Below are positions 8,359-15,270 of a DNA stretch of 36,115 nt, piece after piece. The notes under the pieces are model-generated. The model worked only from the letters and a program-made list of their open reading frames with translations. It was not told where the DNA came from and searched no databases. The stretch spans positions 1-36,115 of the forward strand of contig JAQDWB010000021.1 of NCBI GenBank assembly GCA_027673765.1. The letters run 5' to 3'. A program made the translations under genes and the position numbers. How positions within the stretch are numbered: position 1 is the first letter of the stretch; each line of letters starts with the position of its first letter. The DNA is from Coriobacteriaceae bacterium AM113-163 (lineage in GTDB: Bacteria > Actinomycetota > Coriobacteriia > Coriobacteriales > Coriobacteriaceae).

Positions 8359-9783
8359 GTGGTCTTCGCCCCCCAGGGAAAACATACGCTGTCGCACCGC
8401 GTTTTTGTGACGATCTTTGTCTGCGCCATGGCGGTTATCGTGGCGTTTACGGTGCTGGGTGCGTTCTTTGTGCAAAACACTTTGGCGGATGCCACGAGTG
8501 CCAATCTGGCGCAGGAAACTGAGCTCATTGCTGCCGCCCTCGACGAGCAGCAGGAGCCCATTCCGTTCTTGCGAAGCCTCGATCGCGAGGATCTTCGTAT
8601 CACGCTGATCAATAAGGACGGATCTGTTGCCTACGACAACGAGGCGTCGCCTTCCACACTGCCCAACCATGGCGATCGCCCCGAGGTCATCGAGGCCTTT
8701 GAGAGTGGTTCGGGTTCCGCGGAGCGCGCAAGCTCTACACTCGACGAGATTATGCTGTATCGCGCCGTCACCCTTGATAACGGCCAGGTCGTTCGCTTGG
8801 CGCAGGCCCAGCCTGGCGTTGCGGCGATTTTGCTGTCGATGCTGGCGCCGATGCTGCTTATCGCAGCAGCGGGTGCAGTACTCTCGTTTTTTATGGCGCG
8901 CCGTGAGTCCCGTGCCATCATCGCGCCGTTGCAAGAGGTGGATTTGGATCACCCACGCCGTAGCTATGAGCACGCCTATGCCGAGATGGTTCCCATGCTT
9001 GAGCGCATCGAGTCGCAGCGCCAGGAACTCAAGCGCCAAATGGCGGTGCTAGCGGACAACGACCGTATGCGCCGCGAGTTCACGGCGAATATCACCCATG
9101 AGCTCAAGACGCCGCTTACGGCGATTTCGGGCTATGCCGAGCTCATCGCAAATGGCATGGTCGAGGGCGAGGACGACCTGCGCAACTTTGGCGGTCGCAT
9201 CTATCGTGAGGCGGGCCGCTTGGCAGCGCTTGTCAACGACATCCTTACGCTGTCTAACTTGGACGAGGCCGAACGTGCAACTGAGGGCGAGGCGGTGCCC
9301 ATTGGGTCCACGGAGCCTATTGAGCTCTCGCGTGCGATCTACGCGGTTGAACAGCGTCTTGAACAGGTCGCCCGTCAAGCGAATGTGACGATAAGTCATG
9401 AGACCAAGCCTGTGGTCATCGAAGGCGTGTCGCGCTTGGTCGACGAGCTCATCTATAATCTGGCAAGCAACGCCATCCGCTACAATCGGCCCGGCGGTAC
9501 GGTTACGCTGCAGTGCGGCACCAACGACGAAGGCCATCCGTTCCTCGCTGTCGCCGACACGGGAATCGGTATCGCGCCTGAAGAACAGGGCAAGGTATTT
9601 GAGCGGTTCTATCGCGTGGACAAGAGTAGGTCCAAGGCACGCGGCGGAACCGGCCTGGGGCTTGCCATTGTCAAGCATGCGGCCCTGTATCATCACGCCA
9701 CGCTCGATCTGTCGAGCGAGTTGGGCGTGGGAACCACCATTACGGTGACGTTTCCCATACAGCAGGACGAGCCATTCGCATAG
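8359..9783 (+). CDS. PhoR-like sensor histidine kinase
   Basis: A 474-residue membrane kinase. The first membrane helix is about residues 14-38. A periplasmic or extracellular segment of about 110 residues follows, with a PAS/Cache-like core (RITLINKDGSVAYDNE), then a second helix around 152-178. Phospho-acceptor His247 lies in ITHELKTPLTAISGYAELI. The HATPase domain shows N (NLASNAIRYN), G1 (DTGIGI), F (FERFYRVD) and G2 (GGTGLGLAIVKH) boxes. The GTG start follows GGAGGAG inside the end of the upstream regulator, indicating tight coupling. The architecture and neighbours fit a phosphate-responsive PhoR, but specificity cannot be read from the sequence. Confidence 0.9.
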   Translation: MVFAPQGKHTLSHRVFVTIFVCAMAVIVAFTVLGAFFVQNTLADATSANLAQETELIAAALDEQQEPIPFLRSLDREDLRITLINKDGSVAYDNEASPSTLPNHGDRPEVIEAFESGSGSAERASSTLDEIMLYRAVTLDNGQVVRLAQAQPGVAAILLSMLAPMLLIAAAGAVLSFFMARRESRAIIAPLQEVDLDHPRRSYEHAYAEMVPMLERIESQRQELKRQMAVLADNDRMRREFTANITHELKTPLTAISGYAELIANGMVEGEDDLRNFGGRIYREAGRLAALVNDILTLSNLDEAERATEGEAVPIGSTEPIELSRAIYAVEQRLEQVARQANVTISHETKPVVIEGVSRLVDELIYNLASNAIRYNRPGGTVTLQCGTNDEGHPFLAVADTGIGIAPEEQGKVFERFYRVDKSRSKARGGTGLGLAIVKHAALYHHATLDLSSELGVGTTITVTFPIQQDEPFA

Positions 9784-9808
9784 CGATACAACATAGATAT
9801 TGATGTAG

Positions 9809-9848
9809 ACGCCGCATTTGACTTTCGGGTGCGGCGTTGTTGTGCAAT
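9809..9848 (+). terminator. Terminator after the sensor kinase gene
   Basis: ACGCCGCA (9809-9816) and TGCGGCGT (9830-9837) form an 8-bp stem, followed by the T-rich TGTTGTG and, slightly further, AATTTTA. It closes the pstB-regulator-kinase run. Confidence 0.6.
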
Positions 9849-9869
9849 TTTACGATTGCTTCCGACATT

Positions 9870-9898
9870 TTTACAGGAGAGCCTGTTTCTTATGTATA
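9870..9898 (+). promoter_or_regulatory. Candidate promoter of the CpsCDB module
   Basis: TTTACA (9870-9875), a 17-bp spacer and TGTATA (9893-9898) lie about 80 bp upstream of the first gene of the module. Confidence 0.45.
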
Positions 9899-9978
9899 GA
9901 GTTTGGTCTCGGTAAAAAGATGCGATAACATACGGACAGTTTTGTCAATCCGAACTGGGGAAATGAAAGGCAAGCTGC

Positions 9979-10635
9979 ATGACCCTTCTCGAACTGTTCC
10001 AGCTGCTGAAGAAGCACCTCAAGCTGGTCATCACCCTTCCGGTGGTCTGCGCGATCGCTATGGGCATCGTGTCCTTCGTTGCGATGGACAACACCTATAC
10101 CGCGACGACGAGCATGTACATTCTCGCCAAGACCGACGATAGCGGTCAGATGAGCTACAACGATCTCTCGGCGAGCCAGATGCTTTCCAACGATATCGCC
10201 ACGCTGCTGGATAGCGATAGCGTTAAGAGCGGCGCCGCCAAAGAACTGGGCCTTACCGATCTGGATGACTACAAGGTGTCTGTTTCCTCCGAGACCACCA
10301 CGCGTGTCATTACGCTTTCGGTTACCGGCACCGATGCCAAGGAGACGGCTGAGGTCGCAAAGGCCATTGCCAGCTCGGTGAGTACGGTCGCTCAGAACGT
10401 CGGCGCTGCCCAGAGCATCAACGTTATCGACGAGGCTAAGACCCCCGAAGCCCCCAGCGGCCCCAAGCGCACGCTGTATATTGCCGTCGCGTTCCTCGCC
10501 GGTATCTTTATCGCAGTTGCCTATGTCGTTTTGGCAGACATGCTCAATACCCGCATCCGCGGTGCCGAAGAGGCAGAAGAGCTCCTGGGTATTCCCGTTG
10601 TTGGCCGAATTCCGGCTATGAAAGGTGGTAAATAG
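9979..10635 (+). CDS. CpsC/Wzz-like polysaccharide chain-length and kinase-activating protein
   Basis: A 218-residue membrane protein of the Wzz/CpsC/YveK family. One helix lies near residues 15-36 and a second near 163-187. The extracytoplasmic domain between them begins with the family-like YTATTSMYILAK. A short cytoplasmic tail (LLGIPVVGRIPAMKGGK) would contact and activate the BY-kinase encoded 2 bp downstream. In related systems the pair controls length and export of capsule or exopolysaccharide. A moderate AAAGGC site precedes the ATG. No glycosyltransferase, flippase or polymerase gene adjoins it, so the polymer controlled is unknown. Confidence 0.88.
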   Translation: MTLLELFQLLKKHLKLVITLPVVCAIAMGIVSFVAMDNTYTATTSMYILAKTDDSGQMSYNDLSASQMLSNDIATLLDSDSVKSGAAKELGLTDLDDYKVSVSSETTTRVITLSVTGTDAKETAEVAKAIASSVSTVAQNVGAAQSINVIDEAKTPEAPSGPKRTLYIAVAFLAGIFIAVAYVVLADMLNTRIRGAEEAEELLGIPVVGRIPAMKGGK

Positions 10636-10637
10636 GC

Positions 10638-11375
10638 ATGGCTAAGGCAAAGAACACCGATAAGCTCGTTGTGCAGAATGCCGCCAAGACCCTTCTGGCC
10701 AACATCCGCTTTGCGAGCGTGGACGACCCCATTCGCACCATCACCGTTACCTCCTCGATTCCCAACGAGGGCAAGTCTACGGTTTCCATTAATCTTGCTC
10801 AGGCAATCGCCACGAGCGGCAAGAGTGTCCTGCTGGTCGAGGCCGATATGCGCCGCAGGTCCCTTTCCGATATGCTCGGCGTTCGTTCGCGCGGCGGACT
10901 CTATGCGGTCCTTTCCGAGCAGATCTCCATTGACCAGGCAATTGTCGAGACGGGTCAGAAGAACTTCTACTTCCTCGATGCCGAGCCGCACATTCCCAAT
11001 CCTGCCGACATCATCGTCTCCCATCGCTTTGCCAAGCTGGTAAAGGCACTGTCCGCCAAGTTCCAGTACGTCATCTTCGATGCTCCTCCGGTCGGCACCT
11101 TCATCGATGCTGCCGAGATTGCCAGCTTGACCGACGGCGCGCTGTTCGTGGTGCGAGAGGACTTTACCAAGCGCGAAGAGGCGCTCAACGCTATCGCCCA
11201 GCTTAAGAAGTCCGAGAAGGTCAAGCTCATCGGTACCGTCATGAATTACTGTGAGACCGAGACCAGCGAGTACTACTATTCTTACTACACCAAGGACGGT
11301 AAGAAGGTTAAGAAGGGCTCCGACGATCAGGGCACTTCCAAAAAGGGCATCTTCACCAACCGAGCAAACGTTTAG
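10638..11375 (+). CDS. CpsD-like bacterial tyrosine kinase (BY-kinase)
   Basis: A 245-residue cytoplasmic autokinase. Walker A is SSIPNEGKST (Lys46), Walker A' is LLVEADMRRRS, and Walker B is YVIFDAPP. The C-terminal tail has a tyrosine cluster (SEYYYSYY) followed by many lysines, as expected for the autophosphorylated tail of CpsD/YwqD kinases. The ATG follows AAAGGTGG and lies 2 bp after the stop of the CpsC-like gene, the usual activator-kinase order. Dephosphorylation would be carried out by the next gene product. Confidence 0.92.
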   Translation: MAKAKNTDKLVVQNAAKTLLANIRFASVDDPIRTITVTSSIPNEGKSTVSINLAQAIATSGKSVLLVEADMRRRSLSDMLGVRSRGGLYAVLSEQISIDQAIVETGQKNFYFLDAEPHIPNPADIIVSHRFAKLVKALSAKFQYVIFDAPPVGTFIDAAEIASLTDGALFVVREDFTKREEALNAIAQLKKSEKVKLIGTVMNYCETETSEYYYSYYTKDGKKVKKGSDDQGTSKKGIFTNRANV

Positions 11376-11392
11376 TTGATTAAGGCTGACCT

Positions 11393-12043
11393 ATGCGTGA
11401 CATTCATTGCCATATCTTGCCGGGTGTAGACGACGGCGCCGCCGATCTCGAAGAGAGCTTGGCGATGCTCGAGGCTGCCAAGCGGGCCGGTGTAACCAGA
11501 ATCGTTTGCACTCCTCACTGCCGTGATCCCTATTTTGATTACGACAAGATGTGGGATGCCTTTGAGCTGCTGCGCGATAACGCTGACGGTTTTCCGCTCC
11601 AGATGGGCTTCGAGGTCAACCATCGAAAGCTCGTTGAGCTTGGTATCGATGCCGCGGATCACTTGCATTTCGATGGGACCAACGAGTTTCTGCTCGAGCT
11701 TTCGACGCATGCCGATGCGTATGCGTTTAGAGAGTACGAGAACACGATTTACGATTTGCAGTGCCGTGGCTACCAGGTGATCATCGCTCATCCTGAGCGC
11801 TATCGTGCGGTTCAAAAGGATGTAAGCGTGGCGGAGCGCCTGGTCGATATGGGCTGCAAGCTGCAGGCTTCGGCGGACTTTATTGCCGGCGGTCGCTTTG
11901 GTCGCGAGAAAAAGCCGGCACAGCGCCTGTTTGATCAGAACCTGTACAGCTTCATCGCGAGCGATGCCCATAACGTGGGTCATTACGACTGCCTGGCGAA
12001 GGCTCGCGCGAAGTTTAGCGTGCGCGGAGCTCATTTTCGCTAA
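11393..12043 (+). CDS. CpsB/YwqE-like PHP-family tyrosine phosphatase
   Basis: A 216-residue metal-dependent phosphotyrosine phosphatase. It shows the PHP motifs in order: DIHCHILPGVDDGA near the N-terminus, TPHCRDPYF, a Glu in GFEVNH, AHPERY and SDAHN near the C-terminus. These supply the His/Asp ligands of the metal cluster. The family length is about 240-250, so this is a compact member. It starts 18 bp after the kinase stop, completing a CpsC-CpsD-CpsB set in which it would reset the BY-kinase tail. Confidence 0.92.
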   Translation: MRDIHCHILPGVDDGAADLEESLAMLEAAKRAGVTRIVCTPHCRDPYFDYDKMWDAFELLRDNADGFPLQMGFEVNHRKLVELGIDAADHLHFDGTNEFLLELSTHADAYAFREYENTIYDLQCRGYQVIIAHPERYRAVQKDVSVAERLVDMGCKLQASADFIAGGRFGREKKPAQRLFDQNLYSFIASDAHNVGHYDCLAKARAKFSVRGAHFR

Positions 12044-12082
12044 AATCTGTCCCTAACGTTCGCATTGAATGAAAGGGCAGCC

Positions 12083-12586
12083 ATGGATATCCAACTTAAG
12101 ACGGGATGCTTTGATGACGCGGCGTTGGTGCGCCGCGTCGTTTTTATGGACGAGCAGGGCTACGAGAATGAGTTTGACGCTATCGACGAGGATCCGAACT
12201 GCATCCATGTGACGCTCTATGTAGACGGTGAGCTTGCCGGTTGCTCGCGCGTGTTTCCCGAAGAACTCGAGCGCGCAGCTGACGCAGAGGCTCCGGTGTC
12301 GCCGGCGTGCGACTTGGACGAAGGCGTCGCGGCGGGGGAGACCTACATTATGGGGCGCGTGGCCGTGCTGCCGGCTATGCGTCGTCGTGGACTGGCGAGT
12401 GCGATCGTTGAGGCCAGTGGCGCGTGTGCACGCGATGCCGGCGCTAAGCTTATTAAGCTGCATGCGCAGGAATACGTGCTGCCGCTCTATGCAAAGGCGG
12501 GCTACACGCAAATTGCCCCGGTAGACTACGAAGACGAGGGCCAGCCCCATGCCTGGATGGCCAAACGGGTCGAGGGTGGCAGATAG
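12083..12586 (+). CDS. GNAT-family N-acetyltransferase
   Basis: A 167-residue acetyltransferase. The acetyl-CoA loop is GRVAVLPAMRRRGLASAIV (R/Q-x-x-G-x-G/A type), and the C-terminal half contains LHAQEYVLPLYAKAGY, typical of ElaA-like GNAT proteins. The ATG at 12083 has GAAAGGG at good spacing; an upstream in-frame TTG at 12065 is less likely. It starts 39 bp after the phosphatase stop and may be read through from that operon, although its substrate is unknown and a link to polysaccharide control is not evident. Confidence 0.88.
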   Translation: MDIQLKTGCFDDAALVRRVVFMDEQGYENEFDAIDEDPNCIHVTLYVDGELAGCSRVFPEELERAADAEAPVSPACDLDEGVAAGETYIMGRVAVLPAMRRRGLASAIVEASGACARDAGAKLIKLHAQEYVLPLYAKAGYTQIAPVDYEDEGQPHAWMAKRVEGGR

Positions 12587-12629
12587 GGACGTTCCTTTCC
12601 TGCCGGCAGTTTGGGACACTCCTTGGCAA
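12585..12629. repeat. GGGACGTTC-type palindromic repeat fragment
   Basis: It starts inside the stop codon of the acetyltransferase gene with AGGGACGTTCCTTTCC, then the palindrome TGCCGGCA (12601-12608) and TTTGGGACACTCC. The GGGACGTTC core also occurs in the perfect inverted repeat at 15002-15059. It looks like a REP-type intergenic element; that assignment is inference. Confidence 0.35.
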
Positions 12630-12696
12630 TTGGCGCATCAGAGCGCGCGGACATACAGTTTTTCGATTCCGTATGTATATATGCGCGCTAATGGGT

Positions 12697-12704
12697 TATA
12701 AAAT
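12697..12704 (+). promoter_or_regulatory. -10-like box upstream of htpG
   Basis: TATAAAAT lies about 90 bp before the htpG start and about 30 bp before a leader terminator. No good -35 is visible. No CIRCE element was seen upstream of htpG. Confidence 0.35.
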
Positions 12705-12733
12705 CTAAGTCTGAACATAGCAGGTCTGCGATG

Positions 12734-12759
12734 CGGCTCGGGCGACCGGGCCGTTTTTT
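12734..12759 (+). terminator. Leader terminator upstream of htpG
   Basis: CGGCTCGG-GCGA-CCGGGCCG forms an 8-bp stem with one G-T pair, followed by six Ts. It ends 30 bp before the htpG ATG and lies downstream of a -10-like box, so transcripts from that promoter must pass it to reach htpG. Confidence 0.75.
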
Positions 12760-12789
12760 GCGGACAGGGGTAGCGCGAAAGGACTGCAC

Positions 12790-14814
12790 ATGCGTCAATT
12801 TAAGACCGAGAGCAAAAAACTGCTCGACCTCATGATCAACTCCATCTACACCAATAAGGAAATCTTCCTGCGCGAGCTTATCTCCAACGCGAGCGATGCC
12901 GTCGACAAGCTCAACTTTAAGAGCCTGCAGGACCCGAGTGTCAAGCTCGACCAGGGCGACCTGGCTATTCGCGTCTCTTTTGATAAAGACGCCCGCACCA
13001 TTACCATCTCGGATAACGGCATTGGCATGACCGCCGAGGAGCTCGAGCGCAATCTGGGCACCATCGCCCATTCCGGCTCCGAGGAGTTTAAGACTGAGAA
13101 CGCCGAGCAGCAGGGTTCCGATGTCGACATCATCGGTCAGTTTGGCGTGGGCTTCTACTCTGCCTTTATGGTTGCCAGCCACGTAAAGGTTGTCAGCCGC
13201 GCCTATGGCGAGGACACCGCCCACGTTTGGGAGTCCGACGGTCTTGAGGGCTACACCATCGAGGATGGCGAGCGTGCTGAGCACGGTACCGATGTCATCC
13301 TGACGCTGCGCGAGAACGAGAAGCTCGACGCCGACGGCGAGGCCGAGACCTACGATCGCTTCCTGACCGAGTGGGGCCTCAAGAGCCTGATTCAGCAGTA
13401 CAGCAACTATGTGCGCTACCCGATTCAGATGATGGTGAGCAAGAGCCGCCAGAAACCCAAGCCCGAGGACGCCGGCGACGACTACAAGCCCGAGTACGAG
13501 GACTACCAGGAGCTCGAGATCATCAACTCCATGACGCCGATTTGGAAAAAGCGCAGCTCCGATGTCGAGCAGAAGGACTACGACGAGTTCTACAAGTCCA
13601 CGTTCCACGACTTTGACGATCCCGCGCGCACTATCAGCTTCCATGCCGAGGGTACGCTTGAGTACGATGCGCTGCTGTTTGTGCCGGGTCGCGCCCCGTT
13701 CGATCTGTACAGCAAGGACTACGAGAAGGGCCTGGCGCTCTACAGTTCCAACGTGCTGATTATGGAGAAGTGCGACGACTTGCTGCCCGACTACTACAAC
13801 TTTGTGCGCGGTGTCGTGGACTCTGCCGACGTGACGCTCAATATTTCGCGTGAGACGCTGCAACAGAACCGTCAGCTCAAGGCCATTGCCAAGCGTGTCG
13901 AGAAGAAGATCACTGCCGATCTTGAGGACATGCGCGACAACGACCGCGAGGCCTACGAGAAGTTCTTTGAGAACTTTGGCCGCGGCCTTAAGTACGGCAT
14001 CTACTCGAGCTATGGCATGAAGGCCGATGAGCTCGCCGACCTGCTACTGTTCTGGTCTGCCAAGGAGCAGAAGATGATTACCCTGGCCGAGTATGCCAAG
14101 GGCATGCCCGAGGATCAGAAGGCCATCTACTACGCCGCCGGCGACTCGCGTGAGCGCTTGGCCAAGATGCCCGTGGTAAAGGGCGTGCTCGAGCGCGGCT
14201 ATGACGTGCTGTTGCTGACGCAGGATGTGGATGAGTTCACGTTCCAGGCTATGCGTGAGTACGTTGCCGCCGATATGCCTAAGATCTACGAAGACGACGC
14301 CGCCCGCGAGGCTGCCGAGAAGGCCGTTGCCGACGGTGCCGAGCCCGAGGTCGAGGATCGTCACCTGGAGCTCAAGAACGTCGCGACTGGCGATCTTGAT
14401 CTGGCGACCGAGGACGAGAAGAAGGAGGCCGAGGACGCCACCAAGGAAAACGAGGACCTCTTTAGCGCTATGAAGGAGGCGCTCGGTGACAAGGTCGAGA
14501 AAGTTGCCGTCTCCGCGCGCCTGACCGATGCCCCCGCTTGCATTACCACCGAGGGTCCGCTTTCGCTCGAGATGGAGAAGGTGCTCCAGAAGGGACCCGA
14601 GGGCGCGCCCGACGGCATGCCCAAGAGCCAGCGCGTTCTCGAGCTCAACGCCAAGCACCCGGTCTTTGACAAGCTTGTCGCTGCCCAGAAGGCAGGTGAC
14701 GCCGACAAGATCAAGCAGTACTCCGGCCTGCTCTACGATCAGGCCCTGCTGGTCGAGGGCATCCTCCCCGAGGACCCCGTTGCCTTCGCGGCGGCTGTTT
14801 GCGAGCTTATGTAA
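12790..14814 (+). CDS. htpG: Chaperone HtpG (bacterial Hsp90)
   Basis: A 674-residue ATP-dependent chaperone. The N-terminal GHKL ATPase domain shows FLRELISNASDAVDKL, the DNGIGM motif, the lid region and GQFGVGFYSAFMVA. The middle domain carries the NISRETLQQNRQLKAI motif, whose Arg contacts ATP. The C-terminal dimerisation domain ends in LLYDQALLVEGILPEDP. It is slightly longer than typical HtpG (about 620-640), partly from an acidic Glu/Ala-rich linker around residues 495-555. The ATG follows AAAGGA. It is monocistronic, with a leader terminator in front and palindromes behind. Confidence 0.97.
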   Translation: MRQFKTESKKLLDLMINSIYTNKEIFLRELISNASDAVDKLNFKSLQDPSVKLDQGDLAIRVSFDKDARTITISDNGIGMTAEELERNLGTIAHSGSEEFKTENAEQQGSDVDIIGQFGVGFYSAFMVASHVKVVSRAYGEDTAHVWESDGLEGYTIEDGERAEHGTDVILTLRENEKLDADGEAETYDRFLTEWGLKSLIQQYSNYVRYPIQMMVSKSRQKPKPEDAGDDYKPEYEDYQELEIINSMTPIWKKRSSDVEQKDYDEFYKSTFHDFDDPARTISFHAEGTLEYDALLFVPGRAPFDLYSKDYEKGLALYSSNVLIMEKCDDLLPDYYNFVRGVVDSADVTLNISRETLQQNRQLKAIAKRVEKKITADLEDMRDNDREAYEKFFENFGRGLKYGIYSSYGMKADELADLLLFWSAKEQKMITLAEYAKGMPEDQKAIYYAAGDSRERLAKMPVVKGVLERGYDVLLLTQDVDEFTFQAMREYVAADMPKIYEDDAAREAAEKAVADGAEPEVEDRHLELKNVATGDLDLATEDEKKEAEDATKENEDLFSAMKEALGDKVEKVAVSARLTDAPACITTEGPLSLEMEKVLQKGPEGAPDGMPKSQRVLELNAKHPVFDKLVAAQKAGDADKIKQYSGLLYDQALLVEGILPEDPVAFAAAVCELM

Positions 14815-14820
14815 CTAGGG

Positions 14821-14849
14821 GGTTACGCGGTTCTACGAACCGCGTAACC
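14821..14849. repeat. Perfect 13-bp hairpin after htpG
   Basis: GGTTACGCGGTTC and GAACCGCGTAACC pair perfectly around a TAC loop, 6 bp after the htpG stop. No T-run follows, so it is a 3'-end stabilising or processing hairpin, or a repeat, rather than a standard terminator. Confidence 0.7.
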
Positions 14850-14861
14850 ACTCGACGCTGC

Positions 14862-14960
14862 AAACGCCCCTAAGCGGCAATCTGACGTTCAATCGTCGGT
14901 CGCGTACCGAAGTACGCTTCCCTCCTCTTTCACGTCACCTTGCTCGCTTAGGGGCGTTTT
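14862..14960. other. 98-nt triple-nested stem element (candidate structured RNA)
   Basis: The outer arms AAACGCCCCTAAGCG (14862-14876) and CGCTTAGGGGCGTTT (14945-14959) are perfect 15-bp complements. Inside, TGACGT (14883-14888) pairs with ACGTCA (14932-14937), and GCGTAC-CGAA-GTACGC (14902-14917) forms an apical hairpin whose minus-strand loop is TTCG. On the minus strand GAGGAGGGAA precedes the hairpin. There is no reading frame of note. It may act as a bidirectional terminator for htpG or be a structured repeat. Confidence 0.6.
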
Positions 14961-15001
14961 CGCTGACTTATGCTCAACCTGCGACGCTTTCGTGGCCCAA
15001 A

Positions 15002-15059
15002 GTAGTCATTGGGGACGTTCTTGTTCGACCAGTCGTTTAAGAACGTCCCCAATGACTAC
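15002..15059. repeat. Perfect 21-bp inverted repeat
   Basis: The arm at 15002-15022 (beginning GTAGTCATTGGGGACGTTC) is exactly complementary to 15039-15059, with a 16-nt loop. No T-tract follows. With the elements at 14821 and 14862 it fills most of the 456-bp gap between htpG and the next gene. From 15060 to 15270 I see only AT-richer sequence with GTACAACTGTAC at 15128-15139 and a weak TATATT at 15158. Confidence 0.8.
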
Positions 15060-15270
15060 CCGATGACTATTCGGATTGCTAATTTGTGCGGGTTGTGGTT
15101 TTGTGACCTGCTGAAATTTAAGATACTGTACAACTGTACGTTAACTCATCTTCGTAGTATATTGCTACCCGCAAAACTCAGCACCATTGTGCCGTGAGGC
15201 ACTAAAGCGCCTACGTACAATGGTTATCGATAGTACGATTCGATTCAACGACAGGATGGATGGTCCAAGC

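Noticed and set aside
12790..14814. Split or fused htpG because of its length
   Set aside because: The extra residues form an acidic linker in a continuous frame and all Hsp90 motifs are in order, so it is an ordinary somewhat long HtpG.
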